A stretch of DNA of 64,000 nt from Polynucleobacter sp. MWH-Spelu-300-X4 (GTDB taxonomy: Bacteria > Pseudomonadota > Gammaproteobacteria > Burkholderiales > Burkholderiaceae): NCBI RefSeq assembly GCF_018687515.1, contig NZ_CP061294.1, positions 434,001-498,000 of the forward strand, written 5' to 3'. Position 1 is the stretch's first letter. Every line of letters begins with the position of its first letter. A program made the position numbers and the translations under genes. This document shows positions 18,600 to 28,859 of the stretch, piece by piece. The notes below the pieces were generated by a model. The model did not search any database and was not told the origin of the DNA. It saw nothing but the letters and a program-made list of their open reading frames with translations.

Positions 18600-20849
18600 A
18601 TGAAATTTCGTTTTCCGGTAGTCATTATTGACGAGGATTTCCGCACTGAGAATATCTCAGGTTCAGGCGCACGTGCGCTTGCGGAGGCGATTGAAAACGA
18701 GGGTATGGAAGTATTAGGTTTAACCAGTTATGGTGATTTAACTTCTTTTGCCCAACAGGCTGCCCGTGCCTCATGTTTTATTCTATCGATTGATGATGAA
18801 GAGTTTGGATCTGGTTCTAGTGCGGAGATTGATACTGCATTAGAAGGATTACGAGCTTTTGTGGTTGAAGTTCGTAAACGTAATGAAGAGATTCCTATCT
18901 TCTTATACGGTGAAACTAGAACTTCTCGTCATATTCCTAATGATGTCTTGCGCGAATTGCATGGCTTTATTCATATGAATGAAGATACGGCAGAGTTTGT
19001 CGCTCGCCATATCATTCGCGAAGCTAAGGTATATCTTGATTCATTGCCGCCACCATTTTTCAAGGCGTTAACTCATTACGCTTCAGATGGTTCTTATTCT
19101 TGGCATTGCCCAGGTCACTCAGGTGGTGTTGCTTTCTTAAAGAGCCCTGTTGGTCAAATGTTCCATCAATTCTTTGGTGAGAATATGTTGCGTGCGGACG
19201 TGTGTAATGCGGTGGATGAGTTGGGTCAGTTGTTAGACCACACTGGCCCGGTTGCCGCTAGTGAGCGCAATGCTGCGCGTATTTTTAATGCGGACCATTT
19301 ATTTTTCGTAACGAATGGCACTTCGACATCTAACAAAATTGTTTGGCATTCAACTGTTGCGCCAGGCGATATCGTTTTAGTTGACCGCAACTGCCACAAA
19401 TCTATTTTGCACGCCATCATGATGACAGGCGCGATTCCTGTGTTCTTGATGCCAACTCGTAATCACTACGGCATTATTGGCCCGATTCCTAAAGAAGAGT
19501 TTGATTGGGCTGCGATTCAGAAGAAAATTGAAAACAACCCATTCATTACAGATAAAAATGCTAAACCTCGCGTTTTAACTATTACGCAAAGTACCTATGA
19601 CGGCGTTCTATATAACGTTGAGATGATTAAGGAAATGTTGGATGGCAAAGTAGATACTTTGCACTTTGACGAGGCATGGTTGCCACATGCGACTTTCCAT
19701 GATTTCTATAAAAATATGCATGCGATTGGTAAAGATCGCCCACGCTCAAAAGAGAGTATGGTGTTCTCAACCCAATCTACACATAAATTATTGGCTGGAT
19801 TGTCCCAGGCTTCTCAAATCTTGGTTCAAGACTCCGAAACTAATCGCTTAGATAACGATTGCTTTAACGAATCATATTTGATGCATACATCGACAAGCCC
19901 GCAATATGCCATTATTGCTTCTTGTGATGTGGCCGCTGCCATGATGGAGCCGCCAGGTGGAACCGCTTTGGTGCAAGAGTCGATTGCTGAATCCTTGGAC
20001 TTCCGTCGTGCGATGCGTAAGGTGGATGAAGAGTGGGGCGCTGATTGGTGGTTTAAGGTTTGGGGCCCCGACTATTTGGCTGATGAAGGCATTGGGGAGC
20101 GTGAAGACTGGGTATTAAAGGCGGGAGAGCGTTGGCATGATTTTGGTCAACTATCTGATGGATTCAATATGCTGGATCCTATCAAGGCAACGGTTATTAA
20201 TCCTGGTTTAGAGGTGGATGGCAGTTTTGCTGAAACAGGTATCCCAGCAAGTATTGTTGCTAAATATTTAGCAGAACATGGTGTGATTATTGAGAAGACT
20301 GGCTTGTATTCTTTCTTCATTATGTTCACCATCGGTATTACTAAGGGTCGTTGGAATACCTTATTGACGACTTTGCAACAATTTAAAGATGACTACGATA
20401 AGAATCAACCTTTGTGGCGCGTATTGCCTGAGTTCGTCGTAAAGCATCCACGCTATGAGCGCATTGGCTTAAGAGATTTATGTCAACAAATCCACCAGGT
20501 TTATAAAAAATACGATGTGGCTCGCATGACAACTGAGATGTATTTATCAGATATGGTGCCAGCAATGAAGCCTTCAGATGCTTGGGCGAAAATGGCTCAT
20601 CGCGATATCGAGCGCGTGCAAATTGACGAGTTGGAGGGGCGTGTGACAGCGATGTTGGTAACGCCTTATCCTCCAGGCATTCCATTGTTAATTCCTGGTG
20701 AGCGTTTCAATAAACGCATTGTTGATTACTTGCGCTTTACTCGCGATTTTAATGAACAGTTCCCTGGTTTTGAAACAGATGTTCATGGCTTGGTGAAGGG
20801 TGAAGTGAATGGTCGTAGGGAATATTATGTTGACTGCGTGAAAAGTTAA
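18600..20849 (+). CDS. Orn/Lys/Arg decarboxylase class I (PLP-dependent)
   Basis: This large fold-type I decarboxylase acts on arginine, lysine or ornithine; the substrate cannot be fixed by eye. The 749-residue protein starts with a response-regulator-like wing domain (FRFPVVIIDEDFR). The PLP-binding core follows, with the Schiff-base Lys396 in STHKLLAGLSQ and the FDEAW motif about 35 residues before it. The C-terminal domain is complete. I chose the ATG at 18600, preceded by TTAGGTGGGG. An in-frame GTG at 18588 would add four residues. Such enzymes serve acid resistance or polyamine synthesis. The cyanophycin genes 9 kb away make arginine a tempting but unproven substrate. Confidence 0.92.
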   Translation: MKFRFPVVIIDEDFRTENISGSGARALAEAIENEGMEVLGLTSYGDLTSFAQQAARASCFILSIDDEEFGSGSSAEIDTALEGLRAFVVEVRKRNEEIPIFLYGETRTSRHIPNDVLRELHGFIHMNEDTAEFVARHIIREAKVYLDSLPPPFFKALTHYASDGSYSWHCPGHSGGVAFLKSPVGQMFHQFFGENMLRADVCNAVDELGQLLDHTGPVAASERNAARIFNADHLFFVTNGTSTSNKIVWHSTVAPGDIVLVDRNCHKSILHAIMMTGAIPVFLMPTRNHYGIIGPIPKEEFDWAAIQKKIENNPFITDKNAKPRVLTITQSTYDGVLYNVEMIKEMLDGKVDTLHFDEAWLPHATFHDFYKNMHAIGKDRPRSKESMVFSTQSTHKLLAGLSQASQILVQDSETNRLDNDCFNESYLMHTSTSPQYAIIASCDVAAAMMEPPGGTALVQESIAESLDFRRAMRKVDEEWGADWWFKVWGPDYLADEGIGEREDWVLKAGERWHDFGQLSDGFNMLDPIKATVINPGLEVDGSFAETGIPASIVAKYLAEHGVIIEKTGLYSFFIMFTIGITKGRWNTLLTTLQQFKDDYDKNQPLWRVLPEFVVKHPRYERIGLRDLCQQIHQVYKKYDVARMTTEMYLSDMVPAMKPSDAWAKMAHRDIERVQIDELEGRVTAMLVTPYPPGIPLLIPGERFNKRIVDYLRFTRDFNEQFPGFETDVHGLVKGEVNGRREYYVDCVKS

Positions 20850-20870
20850 AACCGGTATTTCCAAAAAATA

Positions 20871-20895
20871 AAAAAGGCTCCTAGGAGCCTTTTTT
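20871..20895. terminator. Bidirectional terminator between the decarboxylase gene and argH
   Basis: AAAAAGGCTC and GAGCCTTTTT pair around the loop CTAG, with T runs on both strands. It lies 21 bases after the decarboxylase stop. On the other strand it is separated from the argH stop by the AAAT repeat. Confidence 0.9.
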
Positions 20896-20916
20896 ATTTC
20901 TGGATTAATAAAATTT

Positions 20917-20981
<65 letters not shown>

Positions 20982-20982
<1 letters not shown>

Positions 20983-22412
20983 TAACCTAAGTTCTTACGG
21001 TAAATAGCGATAGCCTTTTTTACTTGTTCAGGGGCAGTGCCGCCTGTGTGGTTGCGACTGTTAACTGAGCCTTCTAAGGTGAGAACTTCAAAGGCGTCTT
21101 CGCCAATTAAATTGGATTTATCGCCTAAGTCACAAGCTGCGCGTAGATCGGCGAGTGATAAGTCCGATAAATCGCACCCTTTATTTGAGCAAGCTTTAAC
21201 TGCATGTGCCACAGCCTCGTGCGCATCACGGAATGGCAAACCTTTTTTCACAAGGTAGTCAGCTAGATCTGTGGCCGTTGCAAAACCTTGGAGAGCGGCT
21301 GCTCTCATGGTCTCTGCTTTTACCTGAATATGCGGCACCATGTCGGCGAAGATGCGTAACGTGTCGCGTAATGTGTCTGCGGAATCAAATAAAGGCTCTT
21401 TATCTTCTTGGTTATCTTTGTTGTAGGCCAAGGGTTGGCCCTTCATTAAAGTTAATAAAGAAATTAGGTTGCCATTAACGCGACCTGTTTTACCGCGAGC
21501 TAATTCAGGTACATCAGGATTCTTTTTCTGCGGCATGATGGAGCTACCTGTACAGAAACGATCTGGTAAATCAATGAAGCCAACGCGTGGGCTCATCCAA
21601 AGAATGAGCTCTTCTGATAAACGTGAGATATGCGTCATGACTAAAGAAGCTGTCGCGCAGAATTCAATGGCAAAGTCTCTATCTGATACCGCATCTAAAG
21701 AGTTTTGGCAGACAGCTTCAAAGCCTAATGTTTTTGCGACGCGTTCGCGATCAATGGGGTAGCTTGTTCCAGCCAACGCCGCTGATCCTAAAGGTAGGCG
21801 ATTTACACGCTTACGGCAGTCTGCTAAACGTTCTGCATCACGTGCAAACATTTCCGCGTAGGCCATCATGTGGTGGCCAAAGGTGATGGGTTGCGCAACT
21901 TGTAAGTGCGTGAAGCCTGGCATGATGGTGTTGGCGTGTTTTTCAGCCAAACCTATTAGGCCTGTTTGGAATGATTTCAACTCTTGTTGAATTTCATCAA
22001 TCGCGCCACGTAGCCATAAACGAATATCTGTTGCCACTTGATCGTTACGTGAACGACCTGTGTGTAAACGCTTGCCCGCGTCGCCGACTAATTTTGTTAG
22101 GCGAGCTTCAATGTTGAGATGAACATCTTCTAAAGCAAGCTCCCATGCGAATGTGCCCGCTTCGATTTCTGAGCGTATCTGCGCCATGCCTTTTTGAATG
22201 TCCGCTAAATCTTGCGCACTGATAATTTTTTGCGCAGCCAACATGTCGGCATGTGCCAATGAACCTTGAATATCAACCAAGGCCATGCGTTTATCAAAAT
22301 CAACGGAAGCGGTATATCGTTGCACGAGTTCCGCCACAGGCTCGGCAAAACGAGCCGACCAAGCTTGGTCTTTGTTGTCTAAAGAGTTTTTGTTTTTGTC
22401 TAAATCTGCCAT
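20982..22412 (-). CDS. argH: Argininosuccinate lyase
   Basis: ArgH splits argininosuccinate into arginine and fumarate, the last step of arginine synthesis. The 476-residue protein has the superfamily signature [12 protein letters not shown] at 289-300 with the catalytic serine loop, and the substrate-binding TGRSRNDQ at 118-125. The active-site histidine is in PGFTHLQ (165-171). The first 15 residues are a charged, asparagine-rich extension. It is divergent from hemC with 29 bases between the start codons, so the promoters overlap. The stop codon merges with the AAAT repeat. Confidence 0.97.
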
Positions 22413-22441
22413 AAATGTAAGTATATTGCCTCAAAGGCCTT

Positions 22442-23398
22442 ATGCTTATGGTTATGACGCAAATTTCTTATCCTAAAAAACTAGTTATTGCCTCCCGTGA
22501 GAGCCGTTTGGCCATGTGGCAGGCTGAATATGTCCGTGATTGCTTGAAAAAACTCTATCCAGACTGTGATGTCAGCATTTTGGGCATGACCACCCGTGGG
22601 GATCAAATTTTGGATAGAACCCTCTCTAAAGTGGGTGGGAAAGGTTTGTTTGTTAAAGAATTAGAGGTGGCTTTAGAGAAGGGGGAGGCCGATTTAGCCG
22701 TTCACTCTTTAAAAGATGTTCCTATGCAATTGCCAGAGGGCTTTGATTTGGCGTGCATTATGGAGCGTGAAGACGCTCGGGATGCCTTTGTATCGAATGA
22801 TTACGCCACTTTGGCTGATTTACCGGCGGGTAGTGTCGTTGGGACTGCTAGTTTGCGCAGAGAGGCCTCTTTAAGGGCTAGATACCCACATTTGGAGATT
22901 CGTCCATTAAGAGGCAACTTGGATACTCGTTTGGGTAAATTGGATAAAGGTGAGTATGCAGCCATTATTTTGGCCGCTGCAGGTCTTAAACGATTGGGGC
23001 TGGCCTCTAGGATTCGTAGCTTATTGGCAGTCGATGACAGCCTTCCTGCCGCTGGTCAAGGGGCTTTAGGTATTGAAATTCGTGCTGGGCGTGCCGATAT
23101 GCATGCTTGGCTAGCTCCCTTAAATCATGTGCCATCACAATTGGCTGTGAGTGCTGAGCGCGCTGTTTCAAGGGCTTTGGGCGGATCTTGCGATGTTCCT
23201 TTGGCCGCTTATGCGGTTTGGGAAGGGGCAAGTGATTTGTATTTAAGAGCATTCGTGGCAAGTACGGATGGGACTCAGGTATGCCGTGCCGAGAAGAAGT
23301 TATCTTTAGCTACCACTCAAGCAGCGGATGCCATGGGTTTATCGGTGGCTGATGATTTGATTGCTCAGGGTGCGATCGCTTTATTACCTCCAAGATAA
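22442..23398 (+). CDS. hemC: Hydroxymethylbilane synthase (porphobilinogen deaminase)
   Basis: HemC condenses four porphobilinogens into hydroxymethylbilane for haem and sirohaem. Cys250 in [10 protein letters not shown] is the attachment site of the dipyrromethane cofactor. The motifs [21 protein letters not shown] and GTASLRREA are present. The length is normal at 318 residues. Three in-frame ATGs lie within the first five codons (MLMVM), so the exact start is uncertain by a few residues. It starts the hemC-hemD-hemX-hemY cluster common in Burkholderiales. Confidence 0.97.
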   Translation: MLMVMTQISYPKKLVIASRESRLAMWQAEYVRDCLKKLYPDCDVSILGMTTRGDQILDRTLSKVGGKGLFVKELEVALEKGEADLAVHSLKDVPMQLPEGFDLACIMEREDARDAFVSNDYATLADLPAGSVVGTASLRREASLRARYPHLEIRPLRGNLDTRLGKLDKGEYAAIILAAAGLKRLGLASRIRSLLAVDDSLPAAGQGALGIEIRAGRADMHAWLAPLNHVPSQLAVSAERAVSRALGGSCDVPLAAYAVWEGASDLYLRAFVASTDGTQVCRAEKKLSLATTQAADAMGLSVADDLIAQGAIALLPPR

Positions 23399-23412
23399 AG
23401 GATGGGTTAATT

Positions 23413-24210
23413 GTGGCTAATCTGGTATTAACGCGCCCTGTTGGGCAGTCAATGCGTTTAGCGGAGCTACTAGGTCAGCGCGTTCCTGACTTACATTTAA
23501 TCCATTTACCTCTTTTATCAATTGTCCCTAACGAAAAGTTAGAAGATAGCCAAAAGCTGAAGAAATTAGTTGAACAAACAGATTTGGCGATTTTTGTTAG
23601 CCCAAATGCTATCGAATGTGGCATGCGCCTGTTACAAACAGCATGGCCTAAATCGGTTGCCATCGCGGTTGTTGGCGGGGGTAGCGCTGAAGCCTTAGAT
23701 CGTCGTGAGATCACTATAGCTAATGGTTATCACGTGTATTTCCCAAAAAACCCGGCGAATTGGGATTCTGAAGGTTTATGGCGTGAATTAAATCAAGTTG
23801 AAAGTGATTGGCGTGGCAAGAAAATACTTTTTTTAAGGGGGGCGGGTGGGCGTGAGTGGCTCTCAGAGCAGTTCTTATCCCATGGTGCACAAATTACTCA
23901 ATTTGAGACTTACCGGCGTGTTCCTTTATCTAAAGAGGCGGCTGCTTGGCAAAGTTTGGAGAAAGCTAGTCCGGGGCAGTCGGCCTGTTTACTTACTTCA
24001 TCTGAGGCGGTTCACCATTTCGCACATTATTTAAAAGAGCAGAAGGATTGGGGTAGCGATTGGTTAACTCTTGCTAAGATAATTTGCTCTCACCCTAGAA
24101 TTGTAGAGTCTGCAAAAAATGAGGGTTTTAAAAAAGTGGAGCTGTGCTCCCCGGGAGACGATAATCTGGTTTTTGCAAGTCAAAATTGGTTTAATAGCTT
24201 AGCTAATTAA
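23413..24210 (+). CDS. hemD: Uroporphyrinogen-III synthase
   Basis: HemD closes hydroxymethylbilane to uroporphyrinogen III. The family is poorly conserved, but the two-domain pattern is clear: VLTRPVGQSMRLAELL at the N-terminus, IFVSPNAIECGM near residue 57, and ILFLRGAGGREWLSEQFLSHGAQITQFETYRR in the middle. It has 265 residues. The start is GTG at 23413, after a weak AAAGGATGGG ribosome site. It follows hemC by 14 bases. Confidence 0.92.
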   Translation: MANLVLTRPVGQSMRLAELLGQRVPDLHLIHLPLLSIVPNEKLEDSQKLKKLVEQTDLAIFVSPNAIECGMRLLQTAWPKSVAIAVVGGGSAEALDRREITIANGYHVYFPKNPANWDSEGLWRELNQVESDWRGKKILFLRGAGGREWLSEQFLSHGAQITQFETYRRVPLSKEAAAWQSLEKASPGQSACLLTSSEAVHHFAHYLKEQKDWGSDWLTLAKIICSHPRIVESAKNEGFKKVELCSPGDDNLVFASQNWFNSLAN

Positions 24211-24234
24211 GTAAATAAAGAGGCAGTGATTAAG

Positions 24235-24933
24235 ATGGAAAACAACAATCAACAGAATAACAAGCCTAAAACCGTTAAATCGGATGCCTTAACGCAGGGT
24301 TTATGGAAGGCTCTATGGATTGCTTTAGCTGTTTGTATCTTATGGTTGGGGATTGAGGGAGGTTTCCGTTTGTATCATCGGCCTGCTAAGTTGGATGCAC
24401 GTGTCGCTGAACTAGAGGCTCAATTAGCCGTGATAACTGCTCATGAATCCGAGTTAGATCAGGTGTTAAAAGGTTCTTTAGAGGCCGAGCGCGCTTTGGC
24501 GCCAACTGCCGGAAAGATAGCTGAACTAATTAATCGTTTACCTCCATTGCCCATGAATGCCTTGCCAACGCCTGCTTCGCAAGCGTCAGTGTCTACTACC
24601 CCAGCGACCAGTTTGAGTCAGAAGGTTTTGAAAGAGATTCAAGGTATGGGTGATCGTTTAGTCCGTATTCAAGTAGTGGGTGATGTGAAAGACGTTGCGT
24701 TAACGCCTGCTGCCCAAGATTTGGTTCGTCAACAATTGCGCCTTCATTTGGTGAGTGCGAGGATGGCTTGGCTATCGCGCATGCCTAATGTATGTAAAGA
24801 AGATTTGGTTCAGGCGGAACAGTTGCTCTCTAAACACTATCAAGCTCAAGCCCCAGCAGTAGTGGCAATGCAAAAAGCATTGGCTGATTTAAAGGCTGAT
24901 ATGGCTAATCAGCAGAGTCAGAAAGGTAAATAA
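24235..24933 (+). CDS. hemX: HemX-like membrane protein of the haem cluster
   Basis: HemX is often mislabelled a uroporphyrinogen methyltransferase. This protein lacks any SAM-binding motif and looks structural. From the ATG at 24235 it has 232 residues: a polar asparagine-rich cytoplasmic head, one membrane helix (about residues 23-41, LWIALAVCILWLGIEGGFR), then a periplasmic coiled coil (LDARVAELEAQLAVITAHE). A GTG at 24226 would add three residues. It ends two bases before hemY. The role is inferred to be scaffolding of haem biosynthesis with HemY. Confidence 0.85.
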   Translation: MENNNQQNNKPKTVKSDALTQGLWKALWIALAVCILWLGIEGGFRLYHRPAKLDARVAELEAQLAVITAHESELDQVLKGSLEAERALAPTAGKIAELINRLPPLPMNALPTPASQASVSTTPATSLSQKVLKEIQGMGDRLVRIQVVGDVKDVALTPAAQDLVRQQLRLHLVSARMAWLSRMPNVCKEDLVQAEQLLSKHYQAQAPAVVAMQKALADLKADMANQQSQKGK

Positions 24934-24935
24934 GT

Positions 24936-26129
24936 ATGCGAGGAGCCCTTTGGATCGCCTTTTTATTTGCCGTAGCAGTTGTATTAGCTTTATTTGCAAC
25001 TAGTAATGCGGGGCACATCACGATTTATTTTCCGCCCTATCGGTTGGATACGAGCTTAAATATTTTTATCGCTGTTGTAGTTGTTGTTTTCTTTTCTACA
25101 TTATTTACTTGGAAAACATTAGCGGCTATTTTGAATTTACCTAAACAAGCTGCTGCATATCGACGTAAACGTCGTGAGGCAAGATCTGTGGCGTATTTAT
25201 CCGAGGCCATCGAGGATATTTTTGCTGGCCGTTTTTCTAAAGCATTAAAAGCTGCTGAGGCTGCTAGCGCTAATACGGCAATGGCTGAGACAGCGGCTTT
25301 ATTAGCAGCTCGAGCTGCTCATCGTTTAAATAAATTTGATTTACGTGATCAGTGGCTGTCAAAAATAACGTCTAATGAAAAACAGCAAGCCCGTTTAGTG
25401 GCGATGGCTGATATGCAAATGGATTCAAGCGATGCCGATGGTGCGCTAGCTACGATTGAGCAGTTGCAAAAAGGTGGGGCTCGTCAATTATTTGTGCAGA
25501 GAATCGCTTTGCGAGCTAATCAACATTTAAAGCGTTGGGAAGAAGTGTTACGCCTAACGCATACGTTAGCTAAACGCGAAGCCTTGCATCCGGTATTGGT
25601 GCAGAAAAATGTGCAAGAGGCAGTTGCTAAGCTTGTGCAGCAAAAGGCAACGGATCATGAGGCTTTGCTGCGCATTTGGAAAAGCCTACCTAAAGAAGAT
25701 CGTAAAGTTTCTAGAGTTGTTTTGGTCATGGCGAATGGTTTATTCGCTGCTGGCAAACAAGATTTAGCGAAAGAGCTTATTGAAGAATCTTTAGATCAAG
25801 AGTGGGATCAATCTCTGATTGATATTTATCCTGATTGTGTTATTCCTGGTCAAAATGCTTTGGCGCAAATTCAAAAAATTGAAGCTTGGATGATGAAGTA
25901 TCCGGGTGAGTTAGCGCTTTCGTTAGCGCTCGCGCGTATTTGTATCTCTCAGAACTTATGGGGTAAAGCTAAGTCGAGTTTGCAAGGCTTGCTTCATGAC
26001 GTGAAAGCTAAGCCAGTAATGAGAGCTGATGCTCATATGTGCTTGGCTGGGCTGCATGAGGCTCTTGATGAGCCTGAGCAAGCTGCTGAGCAGTATAAGT
26101 TGGCCGCTAAGATTTACTCAGCAAGCTAA
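24936..26129 (+). CDS. hemY: HemY-like TPR membrane protein of the haem cluster
   Basis: Two N-terminal membrane helices (about 3-23 and 41-61) are followed by a long cytoplasmic, alanine-rich helical repeat region typical of the proteobacterial HemY_N/TPR protein. This is not the protoporphyrinogen oxidase that carries the same name in Bacillus. The protein has 397 residues. It probably acts with HemX in late haem synthesis. The ATG comes two bases after hemX. Its TAA directly abuts the stop codon of the convergent aldehyde dehydrogenase gene, with no spacer. Confidence 0.9.
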   Translation: MRGALWIAFLFAVAVVLALFATSNAGHITIYFPPYRLDTSLNIFIAVVVVVFFSTLFTWKTLAAILNLPKQAAAYRRKRREARSVAYLSEAIEDIFAGRFSKALKAAEAASANTAMAETAALLAARAAHRLNKFDLRDQWLSKITSNEKQQARLVAMADMQMDSSDADGALATIEQLQKGGARQLFVQRIALRANQHLKRWEEVLRLTHTLAKREALHPVLVQKNVQEAVAKLVQQKATDHEALLRIWKSLPKEDRKVSRVVLVMANGLFAAGKQDLAKELIEESLDQEWDQSLIDIYPDCVIPGQNALAQIQKIEAWMMKYPGELALSLALARICISQNLWGKAKSSLQGLLHDVKAKPVMRADAHMCLAGLHEALDEPEQAAEQYKLAAKIYSAS

Positions 26130-27527
26130 TTATTTTGTACCTAGTCGGCGAATCAATTTTTCGATAGTTTTTCCATAGGGTGGGTGCGCTAAGCTTGTGC
26201 CCATCCATTTACGGATTCCTAGGAAGCCTTTGGTTTCTAGCACAGGTTTTTGATGGCTAAATGTATTAAAGCCAAATTGACCATGGTAGCTACCCATACC
26301 GCTTGCGCCAACACCCCCAAAAGGTAATTCTTCTAATGCCACATGCAATAGGGTGTCGTTGATGGTTACCCCGCCAGCATGTGTTTTGAGTAATAGGTCG
26401 CTGAGTACTTTCTTGTCTTTACCAAACCAATACATGGCTAATGGCCGATCTTGATTTTGGATATATTCAATCACTTCTTCTTGGGAGTTGACGCCAATGA
26501 TAGGAAGAATTGGACCAAATATTTCTTCTTTCATGATTAGACTATCTGCTGGTGCACCAGTAAGTATGATGGGCGTGAATGGTCTTTCGGGGTGTGGTTC
26601 AAGTAGTTCGGTGACGTGTGCGCCTTTGCCAACAGCTTCTTGAGTCAAGTATTGCCAACGATTTAATTGAGCTTGATCGATTGGGTGAGTTAAATCGCCG
26701 GGTTGGCTAAACATACTCTTTGCTGCTTGTTGGCAGGCTGTTACTAGTTGGGGAATTAATTCTTTTTTAGTTAAAACATAGTCGGGTGCGACGCAAGTTT
26801 GACCATTATTGAAAAGCTTGCCGTACATAATACGTTTGGCTGCATCTTCTAAATGAGCATCGCTGTGAATGATTGCTGGAGACTTGCCGCCTAATTCTAG
26901 CGTTACGGGAGTTAGGCTGTCGGCCGCTGCACGCATCACTTGCTTGCCTGCGGCTGTAGATCCTGTGAAAAATAAATGATCAAATGCGAGAGAAGAAAAT
27001 TCTTTTGCGACGTTGATATCACCGGTTGTGACTGAAAACTCAAGCGGGTGAAAATACTCAGCAATCATGGTAGCTAAATAGCCGGCTGTGCGAGGGGCTC
27101 TTTCTGATGGCTTTAGCCAAACACGGTTGCCAGCGGCAAGAGCTGAAATGGCCGGTAATAGAGCTAGTTGGAGTGGGTAGTTCCAAGGGCTCATGATGCC
27201 AACAACCCCTTTGGGTTGTGCTTGAATAGATGCTTTAGAAGGTTTCAGATGTGTGGGAACCTCAATACTATGGGCTTGCATCCACTTATCTAAGTGTTTG
27301 ATGGCATATCGGGCTGCTTGTTTGATGGCATTTAATTCAGCTAGACGAGTTTCAACTGGATGACGATGACCAAAGTCAGCCAGAACAACCTTGCAAAGGT
27401 TGTCCTCATATTTATTTATCATTTTTATGATGCGTTCAATGCGCTCTTTGCGAACGGCAAGGCTAGGATATGCATCATGTTGATAGGCTTTTTTTAGGTC
27501 TTCTAGATGTAAATAAAGTGCGCTCAT
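26130..27527 (-). CDS. Aldehyde dehydrogenase, class 3 / coniferyl aldehyde dehydrogenase-like
   Basis: The NAD(P)-dependent enzyme oxidises an aldehyde to an acid. The 465-residue protein has the catalytic Cys245 in NNGQTCVAPDY, the general base Glu211 in LELGGKSP, the oxyanion Asn116 in SPWNYPLQ and the cofactor loop FFTGST at 187-191. The compact form without a long C-terminal extension fits the class 3 and coniferyl-aldehyde group. A fatty or aromatic aldehyde substrate is likely but cannot be specified. It is a single gene transcribed towards hemY, with an upstream gap of 113 bases before msrA. Confidence 0.9.
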   Translation of the reverse strand: MSALYLHLEDLKKAYQHDAYPSLAVRKERIERIIKMINKYEDNLCKVVLADFGHRHPVETRLAELNAIKQAARYAIKHLDKWMQAHSIEVPTHLKPSKASIQAQPKGVVGIMSPWNYPLQLALLPAISALAAGNRVWLKPSERAPRTAGYLATMIAEYFHPLEFSVTTGDINVAKEFSSLAFDHLFFTGSTAAGKQVMRAAADSLTPVTLELGGKSPAIIHSDAHLEDAAKRIMYGKLFNNGQTCVAPDYVLTKKELIPQLVTACQQAAKSMFSQPGDLTHPIDQAQLNRWQYLTQEAVGKGAHVTELLEPHPERPFTPIILTGAPADSLIMKEEIFGPILPIIGVNSQEEVIEYIQNQDRPLAMYWFGKDKKVLSDLLLKTHAGGVTINDTLLHVALEELPFGGVGASGMGSYHGQFGFNTFSHQKPVLETKGFLGIRKWMGTSLAHPPYGKTIEKLIRRLGTK

Positions 27528-27640
27528 GGGTATATTGTCTCAGTTTTGTTCGCTGCAGATTGTTAAACAATATTTTATAGTTACTAGTGGATATAACAGG
27601 GTGGTTTATAGTCAAGATAACAATTAATACAGTAAATATC

Positions 27641-28195
27641 ATGACACATACAGCATCAAACTTAGAAACCAAAATAGCCACCCTTGGGTGCGGTTGTTTT
27701 TGGTGTTTAGAAGCGGTTTATCAGCTAGTGAAAGGTGTATTGCATGTTGAGTCTGGTTATGCGGGCGGCGATACATTAAACCCTGACTATGAATCTGTTT
27801 GTTCAGGTCAAACAGGTCATGCTGAGGTTGTGCAGATCACTTATGACTCAGCTCAAATTAGTTATGAAAAATTGCTAGAAATATTTTTTGCTATTCATGA
27901 CCCAACAACTTTAAACCGCCAAGGCAATGATGTTGGTACGCAATATCGTTCTGTTATTTACTGTCACGATGAGACGCAACGAGAGACTGCTTATCAGGTG
28001 ATTGCTAGATTGCAAAAAGAGCAAGTATTTGATGCGCCGATATTAACGGAAATTGCTGATTTACCTGTTTACTACAAGGCTGAGGATTATCACCAGAATT
28101 ATTTCTTGCACCACCCTGAGCAGGGGTATTGCGCTTTTGTGGTGGGTCCTAAAGTGAGTAAATTTAGACAGCAGTTTTCAAATTTATTGCTTTAG
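27641..28195 (+). CDS. msrA: Peptide-methionine (S)-S-oxide reductase
   Basis: MsrA repairs methionine-S-sulfoxide in proteins. The active-site loop is GCFWC, with the catalytic Cys19 and a further Cys22. The motif GYAGGDTLNPDYESVCSGQTGHAE is typical, and the C-terminal portion is complete. I start it at the ATG at 27641 (184 residues). An upstream ATG at 27587 would add 18 hydrophobic residues with no family counterpart. It is convergent with pdxH, four bases apart. Confidence 0.95.
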   Translation: MTHTASNLETKIATLGCGCFWCLEAVYQLVKGVLHVESGYAGGDTLNPDYESVCSGQTGHAEVVQITYDSAQISYEKLLEIFFAIHDPTTLNRQGNDVGTQYRSVIYCHDETQRETAYQVIARLQKEQVFDAPILTEIADLPVYYKAEDYHQNYFLHHPEQGYCAFVVGPKVSKFRQQFSNLLL

Positions 28196-28199
28196 GCCA

Positions 28200-28838
28200 T
28201 CAAGGCGCTAAACGTTCTATTTTCCAAATGCCGTAAGCCTGTTGGGTATAGCGGATACGATCATGTAGACGAGATGGTCTGCCTTGCCAAAATTCTAATG
28301 CTTGAGGTTTAACTCTAAAGCCGCCCCAGTGTGGTGGACGTGGGGGATTTAAGGCGAATTTAAGTGCGTATTCAGCAGCTTTAGCGACTAGAACAGATCT
28401 TCCTGAAATGACTTGGCTTTGCGGTGATGCCCAGGCGCCAATGCGCGAGTCTAATGGCCTTGAGTGAAAATACTCATCACTCTCTTCATCTGATAGTTTT
28501 TCCACGCTGCCTTCAATTCGGATCTGACGTTCTAACTCAGGCCAAAAGAACAGGAGTGCAGCTTGTGGGTTGTGAGTGAGAGCTTTGCCTTTACGACTTT
28601 CATAATTGGTAAAAAACACAAAACCTTTATGATTAACTTCTTTAATCAGCACCACGCGAGCACTTGGTTTTCCATTCTCATCCACGGATGCCACGGTCAT
28701 GGCGTTGGGTTCAGGTAATTCAGCATGACGCGCCTGATCGAACCAGATATTGAACTGATCGATAGGATTTTTTTGCACATCCTCTTCGGAGAGACTGCCT
28801 TTTATATAAGATTTTCTTAAATCTGCTAACTTAGTCAT
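28200..28838 (-). CDS. pdxH: Pyridoxamine 5'-phosphate oxidase
   Basis: PdxH is the FMN enzyme that makes pyridoxal phosphate, the cofactor of SelA and the decarboxylase in this window. The motifs are those of the family: [11 protein letters not shown] at the start, [25 protein letters not shown] for FMN binding, and the C-terminal [17 protein letters not shown] start it at the ATG at 28838 (212 residues), which matches the family's usual start; an in-frame start at 28943 would overlap tcdA. The genes are divergent, with 21 bases between the start codons. Confidence 0.95.
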   Translation of the reverse strand: MTKLADLRKSYIKGSLSEEDVQKNPIDQFNIWFDQARHAELPEPNAMTVASVDENGKPSARVVLIKEVNHKGFVFFTNYESRKGKALTHNPQAALLFFWPELERQIRIEGSVEKLSDEESDEYFHSRPLDSRIGAWASPQSQVISGRSVLVAKAAEYALKFALNPPRPPHWGGFRVKPQALEFWQGRPSRLHDRIRYTQQAYGIWKIERLAP

Positions 28839-28859
28839 ATTGTTGAGTATATTGCGCTT